Assembly: GCA_027293245.1 (NCBI GenBank)
Contig: JAPUFZ010000170.1
Span: 1 to 7,342 of the forward strand
Source: Gammaproteobacteria bacterium
Lineage (GTDB): Bacteria > Pseudomonadota > Gammaproteobacteria > GCA-001735895
Reading direction: 5' to 3'
Length of the DNA: 7,342 bases
Part shown: in pieces, positions 1-6,119 of the stretch
Layout: each line of letters begins with the position of its first letter
Numbering within the stretch: position 1 is the first letter of the stretch
The notes under the pieces: generated by a model
Database searches by the model: none
Told to the model about the DNA's origin: nothing
What the model saw: the letters and a program-made list of their open reading frames with translations, nothing else
Position numbers and translations under genes: made by a program

Positions 1-198
1 TTCGAGCACCAGTATTTCCTCTCCCATCGGGTGTTCATGCGGAGAAAAGTAGGAATCGGGGTCAAAGCGGACAATACTGGTCGTATGTCCCTGTTCAGCG
101 GCTTCGCGGACCAGCGGCTTGCGCCATACGCCCGCCATCGGGCTGGCTTGCCACTCCATTTCACTGGTATTAATCACCACGGATTCGTCTAACTGCAT
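1..198 (-). CDS. ChrR-like cupin domain protein, N-terminal part (runs off left edge)
   Basis: This is the first 66 codons of a minus-strand gene that starts at ATG 198 and is cut by the window edge. The stretch MAGVWRKPLVREAAEQGHTT followed by SIVRF and SPHEHPMGEEILVLE is typical of the anti-ECFsigma ChrR-type cupin family. The HxHxxxxxE pattern (His53, His55, Glu61) supplies the usual first set of cupin metal ligands. Members are small metal-binding beta-barrel proteins. Some are the C-terminal domain of zinc anti-sigma factors that respond to singlet oxygen or peroxides, while many stand-alone ones have no known role. No zinc-binding HxxxCxxC anti-sigma segment precedes the cupin here, so a stand-alone cupin is more likely than a full ChrR. 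The start has no strong Shine-Dalgarno; an in-frame GTG lies three codons upstream. The gene has the same orientation as the operon but lies 254 nt beyond it, so it probably has its own promoter. Confidence 0.8.
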   Translation of the reverse strand, partial: MQLDESVVINTSEMEWQASPMAGVWRKPLVREAAEQGHTTSIVRFDPDSYFSPHEHPMGEEILVLE

Positions 199-248
199 AT
201 TCAGCACAGTAGTTCTCGCTCATTTAGATACCAGATCAAATATACCAA

Positions 249-275
249 ATTTAACAATTCAGTGAGTTGTTAAAT
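249..275. promoter_or_regulatory. Palindrome with 9-bp arms, possible operator of the cupin gene
   Basis: ATTTAACAA (249-257) and TTGTTAAAT (267-275) form a perfect inverted repeat around a 9-nt spacer. It lies 51 nt upstream of the cupin start codon. An AT-rich two-arm site at this distance fits a dimeric regulator's operator, or a hairpin in the cupin leader. No convincing -35/-10 pair could be placed around it. The inverted repeat is seen directly; its function is inference. Confidence 0.35.
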
Positions 276-316
276 AGGCTCTTCAGGAAGTTATGAATAT
301 TTGATAAAAAATTGAC

Positions 317-439
317 TCTCACAAAAACGCAGAAACCGCATAGGTTTATGGGGTCTAATCCTGGATAAAATAATCCTTTCCGACTTTGTTTTCATCCATT
401 GCCTGCCTTTTCCTTTGCGTTCTTTGCGGCTTTGCGAGA
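317..439. repeat. 123-bp intergenic element with imperfect 28-bp terminal inverted repeats
   Basis: The left end (317-344) matches the reverse complement of the right end (412-439) at 21 of 28 positions without gaps; both start TCTC and end AGG when read inwards. The right end is built of TTTGCG steps (414, 423, 431). The interior, rich in AATCC/GGAT words, is not symmetric and has no coding potential. The element lies just downstream of the dehydrogenase stop. This CGCAAAG-type pattern resembles dispersed intergenic repeats I recall from other proteobacterial genomes, but I cannot check copy number. No clear target-site duplication is visible. It could be a small non-autonomous mobile repeat or a folded 3' end of the operon transcript. 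Confidence 0.45.
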
Positions 440-452
440 ACAAGAGTTGTTC
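438..452 (-). terminator. Short hairpin directly after the dehydrogenase stop (weak terminator candidate)
   Basis: GAACAA (438-443) and TTGTTC (447-452) pair around a 3-nt loop immediately after the stop codon of the dehydrogenase. The stem is only 6 bp and AT-rich, and no T-run follows on the minus strand. It may be a minor 3'-end structure rather than an intrinsic terminator. No better terminator for the operon is visible before the cupin gene. Confidence 0.2.
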
Positions 453-2906
453 CTAACATTTGATGCGTTCCATTTTTGGATCGTAGAGCGGTTGCAGGTG
501 TATTTCGCAGGCTACCCGCTCGGTCGCGACTTCAAGTTCATAGTTACCCGCCAGCAGGAAATCCTTATCGACACCCTCTTTCCGGCGCACATAGCCATAA
601 CCAATATTGGTCTGAAGCGTGTACCCCCAGCCCGCACTGGACAACCATCCCACTCTCTCACCATCGCGGAAAATGGTTTCGCGGCCAAGTAAAACAACGT
701 TTTCATCTGCAACGGTAAAACAGGCCAGAGACTTGCCCAGTGGTTTCTTTTTTTGCGCGAGAATCGCTTCCCGACCGACGAACTGCCTGGGGTTGTTCAG
801 ATTCACGGCCCAGCCAAGCCCGGCTTCCAGCGGTGTATAGTCGGGTCCTATATCTGCCCCCCAGGCCCGGTAACCCTTCTCCAGCCGCAGCGATTCGATC
901 GCCCGATATCCGGCGTTGGCGATGCCGTGGTCTTTACCCGCCTGCATGATCAATTGGTAAACGGTCGCTGCGAACTCAACCGGCACATGTAGCTCCCAGC
1001 CCAACTCACCAACATAACTCACCCGCAGGGCCCTTAGGGTCGCCCCGGAAATCCTAAGTTCCTGCATGGTCGCGAACGCGAAAGCCGAATTTGAAATATC
1101 ATCGCGAACCAGGGTTTGCAATAGATCACGCGCGCGCGGCCCCATCAGTGACATTACCGCCCAGTTCGAGGTGACATCCTCGAACCGGAGATCATTGCAG
1201 TCGGCTGGAATGTTACGAGCGATCCAGTTGAAATCATGCGTTGCAAACCCAGTACCGGTTACCAGGTAAAATTCATCCTCGGCAATTCGCATCACCGTCA
1301 GGTCACACTCGATGCCACCCCGCTGGTTGAGCATCTGGGTATAAACCACCGAGCCAATGGCAGTATCGATATTGTTGGCACATATCCATGACAGCGCCCG
1401 GGTCGCATCGGCACCTGACAGGCGAAATTTTGCGAACGAGCTTTGATCGAAAATGGCAACGCGCTCACGCACCGCCCGGTGCTCTTCGCCAACGGCGGCA
1501 AACCAGTTTTGCCGTTCGAAGCCATACTCGTCTTTTGCAGCCTGACCCTCGGGTGCAAACCAGTTGGGGCGTTCCCAACCGAGCTTTTCGCCAAAGCAGG
1601 CCCCCTGTGCCTTCAGTGTCTCGTATAGCGGCGAGCGCCGGCAGGGCCGGCAGGATTTATTTTCTTCAAATGGCCAGGCCATGGTGTAATGCTTCGAATA
1701 GGCTTCCAGAGTGCGCTCGCGCACCCATTCGACGTCCGCATGCGGCCGACCAAAACGGCATATATCAACCGCCCATAAATCGAACGGCGGTTCGCTTTTC
1801 AATACCCATTCGGCAAGCGCCATACCGGCGCCACCCCCGGCGGCAATCCCGAAAGCATTAAACCCGGCGCCGACAAACACGTTTTTGCGTTCCGGCGCTT
1901 CTCCCAGGATAAAATTTCCATCCGGGGTAAAACTTTCGGGTCCATTCATCATTTGTTTGATACCCGCCTCGGCGAGCTCGGGCACCCGGGCTATGGCCTG
2001 TTCCAATAGTGGTTCAAAATGATCCCAGTCATTGTCGAGCAAGGTGAAATTGAACCCATCCGGGATACCATCCTGTGCCCTCGGAATCGGGTTCGGCTCG
2101 TAGCCGCCCATGACCAGTCCGCCCACATCTTCCTTGAAGTAGATAAGGCGATCGGGATCACGCAGGGTCGGCAGGTCCGATGGTAGCGAGGCTATTTTAT
2201 CGGTGATCAGATACTGGTGTTGCACCGACACCAGCGGCACATTGACACCGGCGAGTTGGCCGAGCGCTCGCGACCACTGACCGGCACAGATTACAACAGC
2301 CTCACAGTTGATAGAACCCCTGTCGGTTTGTACGCCAGTGATACTATCGCCATTGAAATCAAAGCCGGTGACTTCGGTATCTTCGTAAATTAGTACACCA
2401 TTCTTGCGTGCACCACTGGCCAGCGACTGGGTGATGTCCGAGGGATTTGCCTGCCCGTCGGTAGGTAAAAAGGCGGCGCCGACCAGGTCGGATATATCCA
2501 TTAACGGCCATAAATCCAGCGCTTCTTTGGGCGTTAACAGGTGCATATCGAGGCCAAAAGAATGGGCCGTGGTGGCCTGTCGTTTTACTTCGGTCCAACG
2601 TTGCTGGTTGCATGCAAGGCGTAAGCCGCCATTCATCTTCCAGCCTGTGGCAAGTCCGGTCCTGGCTTCCAGTGATTGGTAGAGTTCGACCGAATAGCCC
2701 AGTAACTGGGTGATGTTGGCATTGGTACGCAGCTGTCCGACCAGTCCAGCGGCGTGAAATGTCGAGCCCGAGGTGAGCTTGCCTTTTTCAATCACCACAA
2801 CATCGTTACAACCCATCTCGGCAAGGTGGTATGCGGTTGAACAACCGATTATTCCGCCGCCGATAATAACGATTTTTGCCTGTTTGGGCGGCTGCCTGTC
2901 AGTCAT
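453..2906 (-). CDS. FAD-dependent dimethylglycine/sarcosine dehydrogenase-type oxidoreductase with GcvT domain
   Basis: A protein of 817 aa, the usual size for the DMGDH/SARDH family. Such enzymes oxidatively demethylate N-methylated glycines in the cytoplasm and pass the one-carbon unit to tetrahydrofolate. The N-terminal half (about 10-377) is a DAO-type FAD domain: GGGIIG dinucleotide motif at 16-21, Glu40 for the adenosine ribose, and STFHAAGL with His51 where the family carries covalent FAD. The second FAD region is at 322-361. After a linker with CRPCRRSP (419-426), the C-terminal half is a GcvT aminomethyltransferase fold with RGGIECDLTV (529-538; Asp535 is the likely folate contact), YVGELGWELHVP (631-642) and LEKGYRAWGADI (675-686). 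I chose ATG 2906, 12 nt after the permease stop, with a GAG 8 nt upstream; an in-frame GTG at 2915 would add three residues. Last gene of the operon. Family is certain; dimethylglycine versus sarcosine or another substrate is open. Confidence 0.93.
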   Translation of the reverse strand: MTDRQPPKQAKIVIIGGGIIGCSTAYHLAEMGCNDVVVIEKGKLTSGSTFHAAGLVGQLRTNANITQLLGYSVELYQSLEARTGLATGWKMNGGLRLACNQQRWTEVKRQATTAHSFGLDMHLLTPKEALDLWPLMDISDLVGAAFLPTDGQANPSDITQSLASGARKNGVLIYEDTEVTGFDFNGDSITGVQTDRGSINCEAVVICAGQWSRALGQLAGVNVPLVSVQHQYLITDKIASLPSDLPTLRDPDRLIYFKEDVGGLVMGGYEPNPIPRAQDGIPDGFNFTLLDNDWDHFEPLLEQAIARVPELAEAGIKQMMNGPESFTPDGNFILGEAPERKNVFVGAGFNAFGIAAGGGAGMALAEWVLKSEPPFDLWAVDICRFGRPHADVEWVRERTLEAYSKHYTMAWPFEENKSCRPCRRSPLYETLKAQGACFGEKLGWERPNWFAPEGQAAKDEYGFERQNWFAAVGEEHRAVRERVAIFDQSSFAKFRLSGADATRALSWICANNIDTAIGSVVYTQMLNQRGGIECDLTVMRIAEDEFYLVTGTGFATHDFNWIARNIPADCNDLRFEDVTSNWAVMSLMGPRARDLLQTLVRDDISNSAFAFATMQELRISGATLRALRVSYVGELGWELHVPVEFAATVYQLIMQAGKDHGIANAGYRAIESLRLEKGYRAWGADIGPDYTPLEAGLGWAVNLNNPRQFVGREAILAQKKKPLGKSLACFTVADENVVLLGRETIFRDGERVGWLSSAGWGYTLQTNIGYGYVRRKEGVDKDFLLAGNYELEVATERVACEIHLQPLYDPKMERIKC

Positions 2907-2918
2907 GATTAGCACTCA

Positions 2919-4925
2919 TTAGTCAAGCCCCAGTTCGCGTTTGCGGCGCGACGCCCAGGCATTAATCATTCGGTCGGCGATAATTGCGATAAATGCGACA
3001 CAGACTCCGGCGACGATACCCCTGCCGGTGTCTGCCTTGGTTAGCGCAATATAAACTTCCTGGCCCAACTCGCGGGTACCGACCAGCGCGGTTATCACCA
3101 GCATCGACAGCGCCATCATGATGGTCTGGTTAATACCCAACATAATGTGTGGTAACGCCAGCGGCAATTGCACCTTGGTCAGTACCTGGTTGCGCGTACA
3201 ACCTGCCTGTTGCGAGGCCTCGATCAGGTGGGGTGCTATCTGGCGAATGCCGTGATCGGTATAACGGATGATCGGTGTCACCGCATAGGCGATCACTGCC
3301 AGCATAGCGGCAAAATCACCGACCCGGAACAGCATAACTACCGGCATTAAGTAGACAAAACTGGGCAGGGTTTGCAGGGTATCTATGGCCACACTGACGA
3401 AACCATGAAAACGATCATGGCGGGCTGCCAAAATGCCAATCGGGATGCCTATCAGGCAGGCGATTATTACCGCCATACCGCAGAGGTAGAGAGTGACCAT
3501 GGCCTTGGCCCAGAGACCTACCACGGCCATAAAGGTTGCCAGGGATGCGGTTAGCAGACCCAGCCGTTTACCACCGAGTTGCCAGCCTCCGAGCCCAACC
3601 ACAGCAACCACGGATATCCACGGCAAGGCCAGTAGAAACCGCTTGAACGGAATCATAATATTCAACAGCAGAAAGTTTTTGAAACCTTCCAGCACATCAA
3701 AATAATTGATATTGATGTAGCGCACCAGGTCATCCCAAAAACTACCGGTGGTAATCTGCCAGCTTTCCGGATAGGTATCCAGTACCGGAAAATATATACC
3801 CAGAAACCAGGTTAATCCGACGATACCGGCAAAAGTGAGGCTATAAGGATGCCGAGCCCAGATACTCTGTTGACCAACTGCATGTAATGGCTCCGATCGA
3901 TTGGCGTATGCCTGGCTGAGGCGATCGAGTGCAATCGCCAACAGGGTAATAGCAACACCCGCTTCTATGCCCTCGCCGATCTTGAGCCGCCTCAATGCTG
4001 ACAACACATCGTGTCCGAGCCCACCGGCGCCAATCATTGAAGCGATGATGACCATGTTTAACGACAGCATGACAACCTGGTTGACACCGACCATGAGTGA
4101 ATGCCTGGCCGAGGGCAGCAACACCTTCATCATCGATTGCCGTGGTGAACAACCGGCCATGGATCCGGCTTCCACCACTTCCACGCTGACCTGATCAAGC
4201 GCCAGTAGTGTGACCCTCACCATTGGTGGCAAGGCATAAATAATCGTCGCAATCATTGCCGACACCGCACTAAAACCAAAAAGAAGTAAAATCGGCACCA
4301 GGTAGGCAAATACCGGCACTGTCTGCATCAGGTCCAGCGTGGGCATCAGCACCACTCGAAACCGCGGCGAACGATAACCGACTATGCCCATCAATAGACC
4401 GCCGACGATACCGATGGGGACTGCTATGACGATCGAACTAAGCGTCACCATGGCACTATCCCATTGACCAAACACAACCAGGTATAAGAAACAGGCACCG
4501 ACCAGCGCCGACAGCTTCCAGTCCTTGATATAGTGGGCCAGCAACATCAGGCCGGCGATCAGCGCCACCCAGGATACGCGCGGGAACACCTGTACGGCGT
4601 AACTGCCCGTACCCTTCAGGAAGCCAGTCGATAACAGGCTTTTTACCAGCAGGTACGGCTGTTCAACCAGCCAGGCCATTGCACGGGTGAATTCCTTAAA
4701 TGTGAACAGGCCGAAGTCAAGGTCGTTTATCAACCATTTCATGAAGCTGGAAATCCAGACATCCAGCGGTAACTTCCAGGCACTCGGATATTTGAACGCC
4801 AGCGGCACCGCCTCTTTTGCAAGCATCAGGATGATGGTGCCGGCGAAAACCGCCAGCCACAAAGAGATCCACGGATTGGATCGTAGCCGTAAAGGTATAA
4901 TCTCCAAAAGTGCTGCGCTGCTCAT
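2919..4925 (-). CDS. Glycine betaine/proline-type ABC permease, two ProW-like units fused in one chain
   Basis: An inner-membrane permease of 668 aa, about twice the length of one ProW. It contains two BPD_transp_1 cores. Core 1 has LDLMQTVPVFAYLVP (197-211), an EAA loop at 251-271 and IGAGGLG (298-304). Core 2 has IDTLQTLPSFVYLMP (514-528), an EAA loop at 568-588 and VGTRELG (615-621). All three landmarks are offset by exactly 317 residues, so this is an internal duplication or fusion, not two unrelated domains. Hydrophobic segments before each core (around 20-35, 120-150, 365-382 and 430-475) suggest extra membrane helices. One chain could form the whole channel, with both EAA loops contacting an ATPase dimer. 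Its ATG overlaps the ATPase stop by 4 nt (ATGA), which points to coupled translation; no good separate Shine-Dalgarno is seen. Substrate probably a betaine-like quaternary amine or methylated glycine, judged by neighbours. Confidence 0.93.
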   Translation of the reverse strand: MSSAALLEIIPLRLRSNPWISLWLAVFAGTIILMLAKEAVPLAFKYPSAWKLPLDVWISSFMKWLINDLDFGLFTFKEFTRAMAWLVEQPYLLVKSLLSTGFLKGTGSYAVQVFPRVSWVALIAGLMLLAHYIKDWKLSALVGACFLYLVVFGQWDSAMVTLSSIVIAVPIGIVGGLLMGIVGYRSPRFRVVLMPTLDLMQTVPVFAYLVPILLLFGFSAVSAMIATIIYALPPMVRVTLLALDQVSVEVVEAGSMAGCSPRQSMMKVLLPSARHSLMVGVNQVVMLSLNMVIIASMIGAGGLGHDVLSALRRLKIGEGIEAGVAITLLAIALDRLSQAYANRSEPLHAVGQQSIWARHPYSLTFAGIVGLTWFLGIYFPVLDTYPESWQITTGSFWDDLVRYININYFDVLEGFKNFLLLNIMIPFKRFLLALPWISVVAVVGLGGWQLGGKRLGLLTASLATFMAVVGLWAKAMVTLYLCGMAVIIACLIGIPIGILAARHDRFHGFVSVAIDTLQTLPSFVYLMPVVMLFRVGDFAAMLAVIAYAVTPIIRYTDHGIRQIAPHLIEASQQAGCTRNQVLTKVQLPLALPHIMLGINQTIMMALSMLVITALVGTRELGQEVYIALTKADTGRGIVAGVCVAFIAIIADRMINAWASRRKRELGLD

Positions 4926-5995
4926 TGCTTGCGCTTTGATACCGTCAGTAAATCTACCACCAGTCCACGAGGCAGGGCACCAATGATGTCGCCCTGTTCA
5001 TTTTTTACCGCGAATACGGCATCCTGGTCCGCGTTAAGTATGCGCTTCAGCTCTGCGTCGATTGTCGACTTCGCCTGCACAGATCCGGCGAAGGTATCGC
5101 CGGCGACTTCTCGCATCAGCGATGCTGTACTAAGTACCCTGGCACGTGGAATATCCTGGATGAATTCTTCGACATAGTCAGTAGCCGGGTTGAGTACCAG
5201 GTCTTCCGGTGTACCAATCTGGATAATGGCGCCATCTTTCATAATTGCGATTCGATCGGCGAGTCGGATCGCTTCTTCAAAGTCGTGGGTTATGAAAACA
5301 ATAGTTTTTTGTAATACATTTTGCAGGCGTAGAAACTCATCCTGCATCTCGCGCCGAATCAACGGGTCGAGAGCGGAGAATGGCTCGTCCAGGAACCAGA
5401 TATCGGGTTCGACGGCCAGGGACCGAGCGATGCCCACTCGCTGTTGCTGACCACCTGAGAGTTCACGCGGATAGTATTCTTCGCGGCCATCCAGCCCTAC
5501 CAGTTCGATTACCTCCAGCGCACGCTTTTGCCGATCCGCTTTCGCTATGCCCTGGACTTCCAGCGGTAACTCCACATTGCCGAGTACTGTACGGTTGGGT
5601 AACAGGGCAAAATGCTGGAACACCATGCCCATTTTGTGACGGCGTAAATTGATTAGTTCGGCTTCAGTGACCTTCAATAAGTCCTGCGAGTCGAACTGTA
5701 TCGAACCGGCACTCGGCTCGATCAATCTCGTCATACACCTGAGCAGGGTTGATTTTCCCGACCCTGACAACCCCATGATGATGAAAATTTCGCCTTCGAA
5801 GACATCAAAGTTAGCATCACAAACCGCGCTAATATAATTGCCGCGCTCGAGCGCCTGCCGGTCTACGCTGCCATCGGCGTCAAATAATGCTGCGCTATTA
5901 CTGCCAAACACCTTCCAGACGTTTTTACAGGCGATTTTAATCGATGGTTCAGACTGCGCCGAAGCTTTGCTGTCTGGCGTGGCGGCCTGAGACAT
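4922..5995 (-). CDS. proV: Glycine betaine/proline-type ABC transporter ATP-binding protein (ProV family)
   Basis: A cytoplasmic ATPase of 357 aa that would power the importer encoded by its neighbours. All nucleotide-binding motifs are intact: Walker A GLSGSGKST (75-83), Q-loop Gln127 in MVFQHFALLP, signature LSGGQQQR (179-186), Walker B IWFLDEP (199-205), D-loop SALD (207-210) and switch His237 in FITHDFEEA. The N-terminal extension, with VWKVFG (26-31) and an insert before the Walker A strand, is typical of ProV/OpuAA. The C-terminus after about residue 285 is short (about 70 aa). It looks like a single CBS-like unit (DAVFAVKNEQGDIIGALPRG, 325-344), whereas E. coli ProV (about 400 aa) has two. 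ATG 5995 is preceded by a clear AGGAG 9 nt upstream. The stop overlaps the permease start. Substrate inferred from family and neighbours only. Confidence 0.95.
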   Translation of the reverse strand: MSQAATPDSKASAQSEPSIKIACKNVWKVFGSNSAALFDADGSVDRQALERGNYISAVCDANFDVFEGEIFIIMGLSGSGKSTLLRCMTRLIEPSAGSIQFDSQDLLKVTEAELINLRRHKMGMVFQHFALLPNRTVLGNVELPLEVQGIAKADRQKRALEVIELVGLDGREEYYPRELSGGQQQRVGIARSLAVEPDIWFLDEPFSALDPLIRREMQDEFLRLQNVLQKTIVFITHDFEEAIRLADRIAIMKDGAIIQIGTPEDLVLNPATDYVEEFIQDIPRARVLSTASLMREVAGDTFAGSVQAKSTIDAELKRILNADQDAVFAVKNEQGDIIGALPRGLVVDLLTVSKRKQ

Positions 5996-6004
5996 ACGCG
6001 TTTG

Positions 6005-6009
6005 CTCCT
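6005..6009 (-). promoter_or_regulatory. Ribosome binding site of the ATPase gene
   Basis: AGGAG on the minus strand, 9 nt before ATG 5995. It gives the ATPase its own strong translation start despite the hairpin-containing gap after the binding-protein gene, and it supports the chosen start. Confidence 0.7.
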
Positions 6010-6039
6010 GAAGGCAATTGTTGTGAAATTAATAAACAG

Positions 6040-6074
6040 GCCGAGACGGCGGACCATGGCTAGCAGCCAGGTCC
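6040..6074 (-). promoter_or_regulatory. Intercistronic double hairpin between binding-protein and ATPase genes
   Basis: On the minus strand GGACCTGGCT (6074-6065) pairs with AGCCATGGTCC (6061-6051) around a GCT loop, with one bulged base; one further pair (6075/6050) can extend the stem. A second small hairpin, GCCG-TCT-CGGC (6050-6040), follows directly and leads into a T-rich stretch (CTGTTTATTAATTT). The two compete for base 6050. This could partly terminate transcription or protect the 3' end of the binding-protein mRNA, either of which would yield more binding protein than ATPase and permease. The stems are seen in the sequence; the role is inferred from similar intercistronic structures in other importer operons. 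Confidence 0.5.
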
Positions 6075-6087
6075 GTCCATCCATACT

Positions 6088-6119
6088 TTAATTACTGCTT
6101 ATTCTTAATACTGCTTATT
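6088..6119 (-). repeat. Imperfect 16-nt tandem repeat across the binding-protein stop codon
   Basis: On the minus strand AATAAGCAGTATTAAG (6119-6104) is followed by AATAAGCAGTAATTAA (6103-6088). The first 11 bases are identical. The first copy contains the TAA stop of the binding-protein gene (6117-6115). It looks like a small local duplication that carried the stop-codon region; no function is evident. Confidence 0.5.

Noticed and set aside
333..347. AAACC-GCATA-GGTTT small hairpin as a terminator
   Set aside because: Only 5 bp with no T-run on either strand; it falls inside the left end of the inverted-repeat element, which explains it better.
443..477. Repeated G(W/F)ER(P/Q)NWFA residues within the dehydrogenase (residue positions) as a novel duplication
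   Set aside because: Both copies are, as far as I recall, a normal feature of this DMGDH-like family around the linker to the GcvT half, not a new repeat.
399..692. 97-codon plus-strand frame starting in the 123-bp element
   Set aside because: Most of it is antisense to the 3' end of the dehydrogenase gene, and its hydrophobic start comes from the TTTGCG repeat steps.
1388..1861. 157-codon plus-strand frame opposite the dehydrogenase gene
   Set aside because: It lies wholly antisense to a gene with clear family motifs, and its product is rich in Arg, Pro and Ser with no recognisable domain: a shadow frame.
3841..4152. 103-codon minus-strand frame inside the permease gene
   Set aside because: It is out of frame with the permease, whose conserved EAA loop and membrane motifs cross this stretch; composition is not protein-like for a membrane or enzyme family.
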